A stretch of DNA of 64,000 bases. Source: Catellatospora coxensis (GTDB taxonomy: Bacteria > Actinomycetota > Actinomycetes > Mycobacteriales > Micromonosporaceae). Where the stretch lies: assembly GCF_016862635.1 (NCBI RefSeq), contig NZ_BONI01000039.1:19879-83878 (forward strand). Reading direction: 5' to 3'. Positions 28,265-38,065 of the stretch are shown piece by piece (position 1 is the first letter of the stretch; each line of letters begins with the position of its first letter). The position numbers were made by a program, and so were the translations under genes. Under the pieces are notes generated by a model. The model was not told the origin of the DNA. It saw nothing but the letters and a program-made list of their open reading frames with translations, and searched no databases.

Positions 28265-29941
28265 TCAGTGGGTGTGGGCGGGCTCGTCGGGGCCGTGGGT
28301 GTGGGGGGTGCGGTTGCGGCGGCGCATCCACCAGCCGGCGAAGAGGAGCAGGCCGAGGCCGCCGGCGACGGAGGAGCCGACCATCGCCATGGCGCCGCCG
28401 GTGGACATGCCCTCCTCGACGCCGGAGGACGCCGAAGCCGGGGAGGCGTCGACCGAGCCCGGTGCGGTCGGGTTGCCGCCGCCCTTGCCGGCCGTGTTGA
28501 CCGCTACCGCGTTGGGCAGGGCGACGTACGGGAACGTGTCACCGAAGGCGTTCTCGTTGGCGTCGACCGCGTCACCGGCGGCCAGCGCGTCCACGATCTG
28601 GCCGGTCTGCGCCGCGCCGACCAGGGCCTGCAGCTCGATGTCGACGACGTCGTCGGCCAGCCGCCGCCCGTTCGGGAAGCCCTGCAGGTCGCCGCCGATG
28701 ACGCCGAGGCGGTTCGGGTCGGCGGTGACCGGCACGGACAGGTTCAGCCGCAGCATCTCCGACGGGCGGAACTTCGCCGGGTTCACGTCGGCGTTGTTGA
28801 GCTGCGAGTTGAGGTCCGCCTTGATCGGGCCGTCGGCCTTGGTGGTGATCCCGGTCAGGAAGATCTCGACCAGGTCGTTGCGCGGGGTGGCCGGCGCGGG
28901 GATGTTGTAGATCGCCTCGATCAGCTTGGGCACCTCGGGTTCGGTGACCCGCTTGACCAGCTGCGGGATCTTCGCGTCGCCGTCGGGCCGGGAGGCGTTG
29001 AACGCGTCCTTGAGCCCGGCGGGCACGACGACCTCGTTGACCAGCGGGTTGCCCAGCCGCGAGACCTGCACCCGGTCCACGCTGCGCGGGTCGCCGGTGC
29101 GTCCGGTGATGCGCACCCGGGGCCGCTCGGTGGTGGTCCACACGCCGATCACGGGGTTGCGGGCGCCGTCGCCGCGCAGCGCGACGTCCTTGAACGGCAC
29201 CTCCAGCGCGATCGTGTTGACGTTGTATCCGGCCAGCGTGTCCTGCCCGGTCTCGCTGAGGTCGCCGCCGTAGAGCAGGTCGAACACCCGCAGGTCCAGG
29301 AAGAACGGGTCGTCGGCCTGCCCGGCGAAGATGCGCCAGCCGCCGGGCAGCTTGACGGTGGCCTGCTCGCGCAGTGCTCCGTAGTCCGGCATGGACGCCG
29401 GGCCCACCCGCGAGGGCGCGACAGCGACGTTGCTGGCCCGGGTGCGGAAGGCCTCGCCGTTGAACGAGGACTCCAGCGTGTACGTCTGCTTGAACAGCAG
29501 GTTCTCGTCGTCGAGTGAGGTCACCGGACCGCTGTTGAGCAGGAAGGTGGAGTTGCCGCGCTTGTCGACGTTCTTGAACGTCCACCGGAATCGGGCGTCG
29601 GGCCGCGCGTCCCCGTCGCTGTCCACATTGATCAGGTACTGCGCGTCGGTCGCGAACGGGTGGAAGTTGGGGCCGCCGTTCGGCTCCTGGAACGGGACCC
29701 AGTTCGCCACGAACGTGACGAAGCCGGGGCGGTCCGGGCTGACGAAGGCGTACAGGTCGGTCGCGTCGACGGCGGGGTCGAGCGCGATGAGGGGCGCCTC
29801 GCGGTGGCTGGACGCGCCGGCCGTGCCGGGCCCGAGCGCGTACAGCCCGCCGGAGACGGCCAGGCACGCCGCGACGGCGAGCGCGGCGCCGGTCCGGCGG
29901 CGGACCAGGTGGCGGACCAGGTGGCGCGGGGTGAGTCTCAT
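28265..29941 (-). CDS. secreted, membrane-anchored DUF4331 protein
   Basis: A 558-residue protein. It has a signal peptide (about 1-43, Arg-rich start), then the DUF4331 domain starting SSHREAPLIALDPAVDATDLYAF, and a C-terminal transmembrane helix near 520-540 followed by RRR and a short tail ending with His-rich HTHGPDEPAHTH. The family is widespread in actinobacteria and has no settled function. It is upstream of the TPR and NicO-like genes on the same strand, so a link to metal uptake or export is possible. A family A palindrome lies between it and the next gene. Confidence 0.9.
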   Translation of the reverse strand: MRLTPRHLVRHLVRRRTGAALAVAACLAVSGGLYALGPGTAGASSHREAPLIALDPAVDATDLYAFVSPDRPGFVTFVANWVPFQEPNGGPNFHPFATDAQYLINVDSDGDARPDARFRWTFKNVDKRGNSTFLLNSGPVTSLDDENLLFKQTYTLESSFNGEAFRTRASNVAVAPSRVGPASMPDYGALREQATVKLPGGWRIFAGQADDPFFLDLRVFDLLYGGDLSETGQDTLAGYNVNTIALEVPFKDVALRGDGARNPVIGVWTTTERPRVRITGRTGDPRSVDRVQVSRLGNPLVNEVVVPAGLKDAFNASRPDGDAKIPQLVKRVTEPEVPKLIEAIYNIPAPATPRNDLVEIFLTGITTKADGPIKADLNSQLNNADVNPAKFRPSEMLRLNLSVPVTADPNRLGVIGGDLQGFPNGRRLADDVVDIELQALVGAAQTGQIVDALAAGDAVDANENAFGDTFPYVALPNAVAVNTAGKGGGNPTAPGSVDASPASASSGVEEGMSTGGAMAMVGSSVAGGLGLLLFAGWWMRRRNRTPHTHGPDEPAHTH

Positions 29942-30100
29942 GGTCGGGTCCTCCGGTACTGAGGGGCAGACGCGCCGACCGCGTCTGTTGCCGGAACTTC
30001 GGACCCGCCCGCACCCATGGATGGGCGTCTGTCGACTTGCCGCCACCGAGCCATCCGGCAACCCCCCGGCACCGAACCACCTCCTCGGCACTCCGCCACG

Positions 30101-30149
30101 AAGGAAGGGCACCTTCACAACGCTATGCGTTGTGAAGGTGCCCTTCCTT
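30101..30149. repeat. palindromic intergenic repeat, family A copy 2
   Basis: A perfect 23-bp inverted repeat: AAGGAAGGGCACCTTCACAA plus CGC, a TAT loop, and its exact complement. It lies between the PPOX gene (stop 30196) and the DUF4331 start (29941), both on the minus strand. The rest of this gap (29942-30100) shows nothing else I can name. Confidence 0.95.
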
Positions 30150-30195
30150 TCGCGCGATGGGCGCTGAGCTGCGATGGTGCCGAGCTGCGGGACGG

Positions 30196-30588
30196 TCAGG
30201 CCTGGGCGAGCCGGACGGTCGGGGTGACCTTGACGATCACGCGTACCTCGTCGGCCTTGCGCCACGGGTAGCTGTCCTTGCCGAGGTACTTGTACGCGAG
30301 CTTGTCGATGTGCGCGTCCGCGCCCTCCTCGATGAACTCGACGTCGCCCTTCACCCACAGCGTGCGGTAGTCGTTGGCCTTGTCCACGATGGAGATGCCG
30401 ACCCGCGGGTCCCGGACCATCGCGTTGTACTTCACTCGGCCCTTGGCGGTGTTGAACAGGATGTGCTCCCCGTCGGTGTCGATCCACACCGGCGTGACGT
30501 GCGGCGAGCCGTCGAAGTCGACCACGCCGACGTGGGCGAGCTGGGGTTCGTTGAGCAGCGCGACGTCCTCTGCGGTCAAAATAGTCAT
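30196..30588 (-). CDS. PPOX-class F420/FMN-dependent protein
   Basis: A 130-residue split-barrel flavoprotein-like protein. Features are AHVGVVDFDGSPHVTPVWID, FNTAKGRVKYNAMVRDPRVGISIVD and YRTLWVKGDVEFIEE, typical of actinobacterial PPOX-class F420-dependent reductases of about 130-150 residues. Whether F420, FMN or heme is bound cannot be decided here. The ATG at 30588 is preferred over an upstream TTG at 30597. Monocistronic. Confidence 0.88.
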   Translation of the reverse strand: MTILTAEDVALLNEPQLAHVGVVDFDGSPHVTPVWIDTDGEHILFNTAKGRVKYNAMVRDPRVGISIVDKANDYRTLWVKGDVEFIEEGADAHIDKLAYKYLGKDSYPWRKADEVRVIVKVTPTVRLAQA

Positions 30589-30625
30589 AATGCGCAATCT
30601 ACCCGCCGAGCCGGGGCGGAAACGG

Positions 30626-30904
30626 TCACTCCACGGGCATCGGGATACGCAGGGACATCGTGCCGCGCAGGTCGAGCCACGCGCTGCTCGGGCTGCGGAC
30701 CAGCCGCATGACCACCTCTTCGCAGGACGGGCAGCGGGCGACCAGGCCGGGCGCGTGGGTGTACACCTTCAGGCCCGCCACCGGCCCCTCGTCGCCGCAG
30801 TTGACGCAGCGCCCCATGGCCTGGGTCATGTCCATCGCGAAGATCTCGCGCAGCGGCCCGGCCAGCGCGTTGCCGTCGGTGAAGTCGTCGGAGAAGAGTT
30901 CCAT
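30626..30904 (-). CDS. DUF6510-like zinc-ribbon protein
   Basis: A 92-residue protein with two CxxC pairs, CVNCGDEG and CPSCEEVV, forming a probable zinc ribbon. The start is ELFSDDFTDGNALAGPLREIFAMD. This resembles DUF6510, which is typically found beside a ferredoxin-reductase-like gene in actinobacteria. It lies 11 nt after the FAD reductase gene and is the last gene of a three-gene operon with a molybdopterin oxidoreductase. Confidence 0.82.
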   Translation of the reverse strand: MELFSDDFTDGNALAGPLREIFAMDMTQAMGRCVNCGDEGPVAGLKVYTHAPGLVARCPSCEEVVMRLVRSPSSAWLDLRGTMSLRIPMPVE

Positions 30905-30915
30905 CACAGCCTCCG

Positions 30916-31680
30916 TCAGGTGCCGCTCGGGCCGAAGCGCTCGGTCTTCACCCGGCGGGCGTCGTGGCCCAGCGCGATCAGGATGTCGGCGACCGCCTCG
31001 ACGAAGCCGGTCGGCCCGCACACGAAGCAGGCCGGCTGGAAGTCCGGCGGCCAACCGCCGTTGTTCACGTCGGCCACACCCAGCCGCCGCGGCGGCAGCG
31101 GCCAGCCCTCGGGCGTCTTGCGGGTGTACACGTAGCCGACGTCCAGCCCGAAGTCGTCGCGCGCCCGGGTGCGCAGCTCGTCGGCGTAGTACCGGTCCTC
31201 CGGCGTGCGCACCGAGTAGAGCAGGCGGAACAGGGCCTTGCTGCCCGCCGCCCGCCGGGCCCGGATCATCGCCATCAGCGGCACGATGCCCGAGCCGCCC
31301 CCGATCAGCAGCACCGGCGCCTGGTCCGCGGACCGCCAGACGAACCAGCCGCCGACCGGCCCGCGCAGCTCGATCACATCCCCGACGGACAGGGTCTGGG
31401 TGAGGTACGGCGAGACCTCCCCGTCCTCGACCAGCTGCACGGTCAGCGCCACGCGGGTGCCGTCGGCGGGCGTGGCGATGGAGTAGCTGCGTTCGGTGCT
31501 GTACCCGTCCTCGGCGGTCAGCCGCACGTCGACGTGCTGCCCGGGCAGGTGTCCCGGCCAGTCCGGCACGTCGAACACCAGGGTCCGCGCGCTGGGCGTC
31601 TCGTCCCGGAACTCGACCAGCCTGGCCGCCCGCCAGACCAGCCGCGGGCTCAGTCCCCCTGGTACCGCTGCTCGCGCCAT
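30916..31680 (-). CDS. FAD/NAD(P)-binding ferredoxin reductase-like protein
   Basis: A 254-residue protein of the ferredoxin-NADP reductase family. The FAD part has the motif RSYSIATPADG, followed by GDVIELRGPVGGWFVW. The NAD(P) half has LLIGGGSGIVPLMAMIR, and the C-terminus has CFVCGPTGFVEAVADIL and ends in FGPSGT. It lacks its own 2Fe-2S domain, so it needs a partner. The stop of the upstream molybdopterin gene lies 31 nt inside its start, so they are coupled; electron flow between this reductase and the molybdopterin protein is likely. Confidence 0.9.
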   Translation of the reverse strand: MARAAVPGGLSPRLVWRAARLVEFRDETPSARTLVFDVPDWPGHLPGQHVDVRLTAEDGYSTERSYSIATPADGTRVALTVQLVEDGEVSPYLTQTLSVGDVIELRGPVGGWFVWRSADQAPVLLIGGGSGIVPLMAMIRARRAAGSKALFRLLYSVRTPEDRYYADELRTRARDDFGLDVGYVYTRKTPEGWPLPPRRLGVADVNNGGWPPDFQPACFVCGPTGFVEAVADILIALGHDARRVKTERFGPSGT

Positions 31681-32258
31681 GGGTCACCGTAGTCGTGGTA
31701 GCCGGCGCTCTCCCAGAAGCCCGGCTCGTCCTCGTCCATCAGCGTGATGCCGCGCACCCACTTCGCCGACTTCCACAGGTAGAGGTGCGGCACCAGCAGC
31801 CGGGCCGGGCCGCCGTGCTCCGGCGTCAGGTCCTCGCCGTCGAACTTGTACGCGATCCAGGCCTGCCCGTGCAGCAGGTCCTCGTACGGCAGGTTCGTGG
31901 TGTAGCCGCCGTACGAGTGGACCATCGCGTAGTCGGCCGCGGTGTCCACGCCCTCCAGCAGCACGTCCAGGCTGACGCCCTGCCAGCGGGTGTGCAGCTT
32001 CGACCACTTGGTCACGCAGTGCAGGTCGACCGTCGGCCGCTCGCTGGGCAGCGCCATCAGCTGCTGCCAGTCCCACCGGTGCTTCTCCCCGGCCTCGGTG
32101 ACGATCACGAACTCCCACGTGTCCGTGGGCACCCGCAGCGTCGGACCCGCTGTCAGCACCGGGAAGTCCTCGGTCAGGTACTGCCCCGGCGGCAGCCGCA
32201 CCTCACCGCCCTCAGTCCCCCGCCGCCCCCGAAACCCCGGCGACACAATCCCACCCAT
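31650..32258 (-). CDS. sulfite oxidase-like molybdopterin oxidoreductase
   Basis: A 202-residue single-domain protein of the sulfite-oxidase molybdopterin family (YedY-like core). It has VDLHCVTKWSKLHTRWQGV, where the Cys is the expected Mo ligand, then SYGGYTTNLPYEDLL, HGGPARLLVPHLYLWKSAKW and ITLMDEDEPGFWE. There is no Tat signal, so it is probably cytoplasmic. The ATG at 32258 is chosen; the longer open frame up to 32384 reads through a palindromic repeat and is not credible. It is the first gene of the redox trio. Confidence 0.9.
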   Translation of the reverse strand: MGGIVSPGFRGRRGTEGGEVRLPPGQYLTEDFPVLTAGPTLRVPTDTWEFVIVTEAGEKHRWDWQQLMALPSERPTVDLHCVTKWSKLHTRWQGVSLDVLLEGVDTAADYAMVHSYGGYTTNLPYEDLLHGQAWIAYKFDGEDLTPEHGGPARLLVPHLYLWKSAKWVRGITLMDEDEPGFWESAGYHDYGDPWREQRYQGD

Positions 32259-32305
32259 ACCCCCACAACTACCACCCCACCCCCGCCCCGCCACCCCCTT
32301 CGCCG

Positions 32306-32368
32306 CGTTGATCATGAACTTATGGCACGGCTCGACGGCGTGTCCCTGCCACAACTTCATGATCAACG
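32306..32368. repeat. intergenic palindrome with GATCATGAA core
   Basis: Inverted repeat with 22-bp arms (32306-32327 and 32347-32368) that match at 20 positions; the arm reads CGTTGATCATGAACTTATGG plus CA. A partial third arm (ACTTCATGGTCAAC) follows. It lies between the redox operon and the citrate synthase terminator. I see no coding role. Confidence 0.9.
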
Positions 32369-32388
32369 ACTTCATGGTCAACAAAGCG

Positions 32389-32418
32389 AAGGCGCGCCCG
32401 CGGGTGCGGGCGCGCCTT
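32389..32418 (-). terminator. terminator hairpin after citrate synthase
   Basis: A perfect 13-bp stem AAGGCGCGCCCGC with a 4-nt loop, located 24 nt after the citrate synthase stop. On the minus strand it ends in CCTTCGCTTTGTT, a weak T-rich tail as usual for actinobacterial terminators. Confidence 0.85.
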
Positions 32419-32441
32419 TCGGTGGAGCGGGGTGGTGCGGG

Positions 32442-33725
<1,284 letters not shown>

Positions 33726-33935
33726 GACTTCCCTCGCTTTATCGGGAGCTTGTCTTACCAAAAGTTAAGTTTCAGGGTAAGCACTCGACGGCAGCATCCG
33801 CCCCATCCCGTGCTGAGGGGAGAATCACGGTCCCCGGCTTGTTTTAAGCCGACTTACCCTCTTTTCTGCCGAATTAACAGGGGTTGTGTGTCCAGAGCGA
33901 CTGCCGCGCGCGGCCTCGCGCCTTACGCTGGACCC

Positions 33936-34457
33936 GTGGCGACGGAGCCCCTGGCCAGCGTGGACATGTCGGGCGAGGAAGCCGAGAAATGGCTGGCCCT
34001 CGCGGTGAAGTTCGCTGTCGCCAACGTGGAATCGGGCGGCGGCGGGCCCTTCGCGTCGATCATCGTACGCAGCGGCGAGGTCATCGGCCGCGGCGTGAAC
34101 CGGGTCATCCGCGACCTGGACCCCACCGCGCACTCCGAGATCGTGGCCATCCGCGCCGCGTGCCGGCAGGCCCTGCACTTCCGCCTGCCCGGGGCGGTGC
34201 TGGTCTCCACCTGTGAGCCGTGCCCGATGTGCCTGACCGCGGCGCTGTGGGCCGACGTCGGCCGCATCGTGTACGCCGTCGACCGCCACGAGGCCGCCGC
34301 GGCCGGATTCCCGCAGGTCGAGCTGTACGACCTGTTCGAGGACCCACAGCACAAGTGGACCGTGCCCGTCGGCAAGATCTCCATCGCTCAGGCCCAGGAC
34401 CCCTTCGAAGCCTGGCAACGCACCAAACCCCAACGCCAAGCCCAGCCCCGCCCCTGA
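33936..34457 (+). CDS. nucleoside deaminase (guanine or cytidine/tRNA adenosine deaminase family)
   Basis: A 173-residue zinc deaminase. The zinc motif is complete: His66 and catalytic Glu68 in TAHSEIVAIRAA, and Cys96/Cys99 in CEPCPMCLTAALW. Placement of the active site and the tail ending YDLFEDP resembles guanine deaminase-like (GuaD type) proteins rather than TadA, but I cannot settle the substrate. The GTG at 33936 gives the normal family length. Downstream 34458-34541 is an intergenic stretch with nothing clear. Confidence 0.88.
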   Translation: MATEPLASVDMSGEEAEKWLALAVKFAVANVESGGGGPFASIIVRSGEVIGRGVNRVIRDLDPTAHSEIVAIRAACRQALHFRLPGAVLVSTCEPCPMCLTAALWADVGRIVYAVDRHEAAAAGFPQVELYDLFEDPQHKWTVPVGKISIAQAQDPFEAWQRTKPQRQAQPRP

Positions 34458-34541
34458 CACCGCCCCGCCCCGGGCCGTGCCGGGCCGCGCCGGGCTGCGG
34501 AACCCGGAACCCGAGACCAGGAACCCTAGGCGTCGGGTGGG

Positions 34542-35543
34542 TCAGGCGGGGTGGGTGGATTTCCAGGTGGCGAGGAGGGCGGACTCGTCGTCACGGGTGA
34601 TGCCGGCCCAGGGTTTGCGGGTCGGGCCGGTGGCAAGCCAGGCGAGGGTGTCGCGGGCGGTGTCGCCGACCGGGCGCGGCGACAGGCCTGCCGCGAGCGC
34701 GTCGCTGACGTCGCGGGACAGGAAACCGGCCCACTCCGGCAGGGGCAGCCACATCGGCAGCGAGCGCTCGCCCGCCCACGTCTCAACCCCCTGCTCGGTG
34801 AGGAACTCCTGGTCGACCCAGGTCAGCCGGGGTGTGGTGCCGACCCCCTCCGCGATGCCGGCGAGCATCGCCCCCCGGCCGACCGGCGCGCCGATGCCGT
34901 CGTACACGCCGGCCAGCCGCTGCTCGGCGGCCTGTACCAGCCAGGCGGCCAGGTCGCGCACGTCGATCCACTGCACCGGGTCGGCAGGAGTGCCCGGGGC
35001 CAGCACTTCGCCGCCCTCGGCCAGCCGGGACACCCAGTAGTCGAAGCGCCCCGTCGGGTCCTCGGGACCGACGATGAGCCCGGCCCGGCACAGCATCGCG
35101 CGCTCGGGCCCGACGGCGTCGAGCAGCGCCTGCTCGCAGGAGACCTTGGCCGGGCCGTAGTTCTCCCCGGTCGCGTCGTCGGTCTCCAGGGGCAGCGGCG
35201 CGAGGAGCGGGGCCTGCGCGGCGCGCTGGCCGGGGGTGCCCTGGTCGGCGTAGACGGAGCAGCTGGAGACGTACACCCAGTGCGGGATGCGCGCGCCGAG
35301 CGCGGCGGCGGCGTGGCGGACGTGGCTGGGCCGCCGGGCCACGTCGATCACGGCGTCGAAGTCGCCGTCGAGGCCGGCCAGGCCGTTGGGGTCGTCGCGG
35401 TCGGCGGTCACGGCCGTGGCTCCGGCCGGGATCGCGCCGGACACACCACGGGTGACGCAGGTGACGTCGTGGCCGGAGGCCAGCGCGTGGGCGGCCACCG
35501 CACGCCCGAGGAAGACATTGCCGCCGAGTACGAGCAGTCGCAT
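34542..35543 (-). CDS. NAD-dependent epimerase/dehydratase-like protein
   Basis: A 333-residue Rossmann protein with MRLLVLGGNVFLGRAVAAHA as the dinucleotide site and WVYVSSCSVYAD; the catalytic Tyr-x3-Lys appears as YGPAK. It lacks a clear sugar-nucleotide signature and resembles atypical SDR family reductases. Substrate unknown. ATG at 35543 is chosen, with ATG 35555 as an alternative. The open frame to 35717 upstream is not credible (Arg-rich). Confidence 0.82.
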   Translation of the reverse strand: MRLLVLGGNVFLGRAVAAHALASGHDVTCVTRGVSGAIPAGATAVTADRDDPNGLAGLDGDFDAVIDVARRPSHVRHAAAALGARIPHWVYVSSCSVYADQGTPGQRAAQAPLLAPLPLETDDATGENYGPAKVSCEQALLDAVGPERAMLCRAGLIVGPEDPTGRFDYWVSRLAEGGEVLAPGTPADPVQWIDVRDLAAWLVQAAEQRLAGVYDGIGAPVGRGAMLAGIAEGVGTTPRLTWVDQEFLTEQGVETWAGERSLPMWLPLPEWAGFLSRDVSDALAAGLSPRPVGDTARDTLAWLATGPTRKPWAGITRDDESALLATWKSTHPA

Positions 35544-35730
35544 GGGCGTCAGCATCCCCGACCCGGCGCACGATTCGCACACCCGTTCGCCATCGGCGTA
35601 CCCGCCGCCGGGCTCACGGGACACGCCCAGGCCCGGGGGTCGGGCCGTGCCGCGCCGCGCCAGTCGCGTCGTGCCAATCGCGCCATGCCGGTCGCGCCAT
35701 GCCCGTTCGGCGGCCAAGATCGTCGCTGGG

Positions 35731-37998
35731 TCAGGAGGGTGGGATGAGGCGGTGGTCGAGGGCGGTGTGGCGGCGGCCCGCGCCGAGGGTGCGTACGGCG
35801 ACCGCGAGCGCCCGGGTGGAACCGGCGAGCACGACCAGCTTCTTGGCCCGGGTGATCGCGGTGTAGAGCAGGTTGCGCTGCAGCATCATCCAGGCGCTGG
35901 TGGTCAGCGGCACGACCACGGCCGGATACTCCGAGCCCTGCGAGCGGTGGATGCTGATGGCGTACGCGTGGACCAGCTCGTCGAGCTCGTCGAAGCCGTA
36001 CTCGACGTCCTCGTCCTCGTCGGTGCGCACGATCAGCTTGTGGTCGTCGGGGGCCATGCCGGTGACCACGCCGACGGTGCCGTTGAACACCCCGGCCGCG
36101 CCCTTGTCGTAGTTGTTGCGGATCTGGGTGACCTTGTCGCCGACCCGGTAGACCCGCCCGCCGTAGCGGCGCTCGGGCCGGCCCTCGACCGCCGGGGTCA
36201 GCGCCTGCTGGAGCAGCTGGTTGAGGTTGCCCGCGCCGGCCGGGCCACGGTGCATCGGGGTGAGCACCTGGATGTCGCGGCGCGCGTCGAGGCCGAACTT
36301 CTTCGGGATGCGCTGCGACACCAGGTCCACGACCAGGGGCGCGGTCGCCTCGCTGTCGTCGCACTCGAAGAAGAAGAAATCGGGGAAGCCTTTGAGCTGC
36401 GGGAACTCCCCGGCGTTGACGCGGTGCGCGTTGACCACGACACCGGACTGCTGCGCCTGGCGGAAGATCTGGGTCAGCCGTACGCGGGGCACGACGTCGG
36501 CGTTGAGCAGGTCCCGCAGCACCTCGCCGGCCCCGACCGAGGGCAGCTGGTCGACGTCGCCGACCAGCAGCAGGTGCGCCCCGGGCGCGACGGCCTTGAC
36601 CAGCTTGTTGGCGAGGATCAGGTCGAGCATGGAGGCCTCGTCGACGACGACCAGGTCCGCGTCCAGCGGGTTGTCCCGGTCGTAGCTGGGGTCGCCGCCG
36701 GGCTGGAGTTTCAGCAGCCGGTGCACGGTGGTGGCCTCGTGGCCGGTCAGCTCGGCGAGCCGTTTCGCGGCGCGGCCGGTCGGCGCGGCCAGCACGATCT
36801 TCGCGCGCTTGGCGCGGGCCAGCTCGACGATCGAGCGTACGGTGAAGCTCTTGCCGCAGCCCGGACCGCCGGTGAGCACCGCGACCCGCTCGGTGAGCGC
36901 GAGCCGCACCGCCTGCTCCTGCTCGGGGGCCAGCTCGTGGCCGGTGCGGGCCTTCAACCAGGCCAGGGCCTTGGTCCAGTCGACGCCGTCGAACGCGGCC
37001 AGCCGGTCCCGCGAGGTGTTGAGCAGGCTCAGCAGGCTGCCGGCGAGACCACGCTCGGCGCGGTGGAACGGCACCAGGTAGATCGCGGGCACCGGTCCGT
37101 CGGCGCCGGGCACGTCCTCGCGGACCACGCCCTCCTCGTCGATCAACTCGCGCAGGCAGGTCGTGATGAGGTCGGCGGGCACGCCCAGGTCGTTGCCGTC
37201 CTTGTCGGTGACGGCGAGGATCTTCGCGGCGGCGGTGGTGAGGTTCGGGGCGGGCAGGAAGCAGTGGCCGTTGTCGGCGGCCTCGCTGAGGGTGTGCTGC
37301 AGGCCGGCCTTGACGCGCTGCGGGCTGTCGTACGCGATGCCGACCGCGCGGGCGATGGTGTCGGCGGTGCGGAAGCCGATCCCCCACACGTCGGCGGCCA
37401 GCCGGTACGGCTCCTCGCGGACGACGGTGATCGAGCCGTCGCCGTACTGCTTGTAGATGCGCACCGCGAGCGAGGTGGACACGCCCACGCCCTGCAGGAA
37501 GATCATGACCTCTTTGATCGCCTGCTGCTCCAGCCAGGCCGCGGCGATCAGCTTGGTGCGCTTCGGGCCCAGTTTCGGCACCTCGATCAGGCGCTGCGGC
37601 TCCTCCTCGATGATCCGCAGCGTGTCCACGCCGAAGTGCGCCACGATGCGCTCGGCCAGCCGCGGGCCGATGCCCTTGACCAGGCCGGAGCCGAGGTAGC
37701 GCTCGATGCCGACGATGGTCGCGGGCAGCACCGTCGTGTAGTTCCACACCTCGAACTGGCGGCCGTACCGCGGGTGGGAGGTCCACCGGCCGGTCAGCCG
37801 CAGGCTCTCCCCCGGCTGCGCGCCCAGCAGCGCGCCGACCACGGTGAGCAGGTCGTTGCCGGATTTCTCGGTCGCCACCCGGGCGATGGTGTAGCCGGTC
37901 TCCTCGTTGGCGTAGGTGATCCGCTCCAGCACGGCCTCCAGCACGACACCCGGTGGGCGGGCGGGCGCGCCCGCGGGCGGCGACAGCTGCGCGGTCAT
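35731..37998 (-). CDS. recD2: RecD2-type ATP-dependent DNA helicase
   Basis: A 755-residue SF1B helicase of the RecD2 type. The N-terminal part has an OB-like region and helix-hairpin-helix motifs (VKGIGPRLAERI, VPKLGPKRTKLI, GIGFRTADTIA). The helicase core has Walker A TGGPGCGKS at 376-384, Walker B DLVVVDEASM and motif III LLVGDVDQLPS. The C-terminus carries the 1B SH3-like insertion, HRSQGSEYPAVVVPL and LLYTAITRAKK. RecD2 works alone, without RecBC, in repair and unwinding 5' to 3'. It fits the family length of about 720-760. Confidence 0.95.
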   Translation of the reverse strand: MTAQLSPPAGAPARPPGVVLEAVLERITYANEETGYTIARVATEKSGNDLLTVVGALLGAQPGESLRLTGRWTSHPRYGRQFEVWNYTTVLPATIVGIERYLGSGLVKGIGPRLAERIVAHFGVDTLRIIEEEPQRLIEVPKLGPKRTKLIAAAWLEQQAIKEVMIFLQGVGVSTSLAVRIYKQYGDGSITVVREEPYRLAADVWGIGFRTADTIARAVGIAYDSPQRVKAGLQHTLSEAADNGHCFLPAPNLTTAAAKILAVTDKDGNDLGVPADLITTCLRELIDEEGVVREDVPGADGPVPAIYLVPFHRAERGLAGSLLSLLNTSRDRLAAFDGVDWTKALAWLKARTGHELAPEQEQAVRLALTERVAVLTGGPGCGKSFTVRSIVELARAKRAKIVLAAPTGRAAKRLAELTGHEATTVHRLLKLQPGGDPSYDRDNPLDADLVVVDEASMLDLILANKLVKAVAPGAHLLLVGDVDQLPSVGAGEVLRDLLNADVVPRVRLTQIFRQAQQSGVVVNAHRVNAGEFPQLKGFPDFFFFECDDSEATAPLVVDLVSQRIPKKFGLDARRDIQVLTPMHRGPAGAGNLNQLLQQALTPAVEGRPERRYGGRVYRVGDKVTQIRNNYDKGAAGVFNGTVGVVTGMAPDDHKLIVRTDEDEDVEYGFDELDELVHAYAISIHRSQGSEYPAVVVPLTTSAWMMLQRNLLYTAITRAKKLVVLAGSTRALAVAVRTLGAGRRHTALDHRLIPPS

Positions 37999-38065
37999 GC
38001 CGACATATTGCCGTAGCGGTGTGTCACCCGCCCGTCCCCGACCCCGGCGGGCGAGAACTCGCAGG

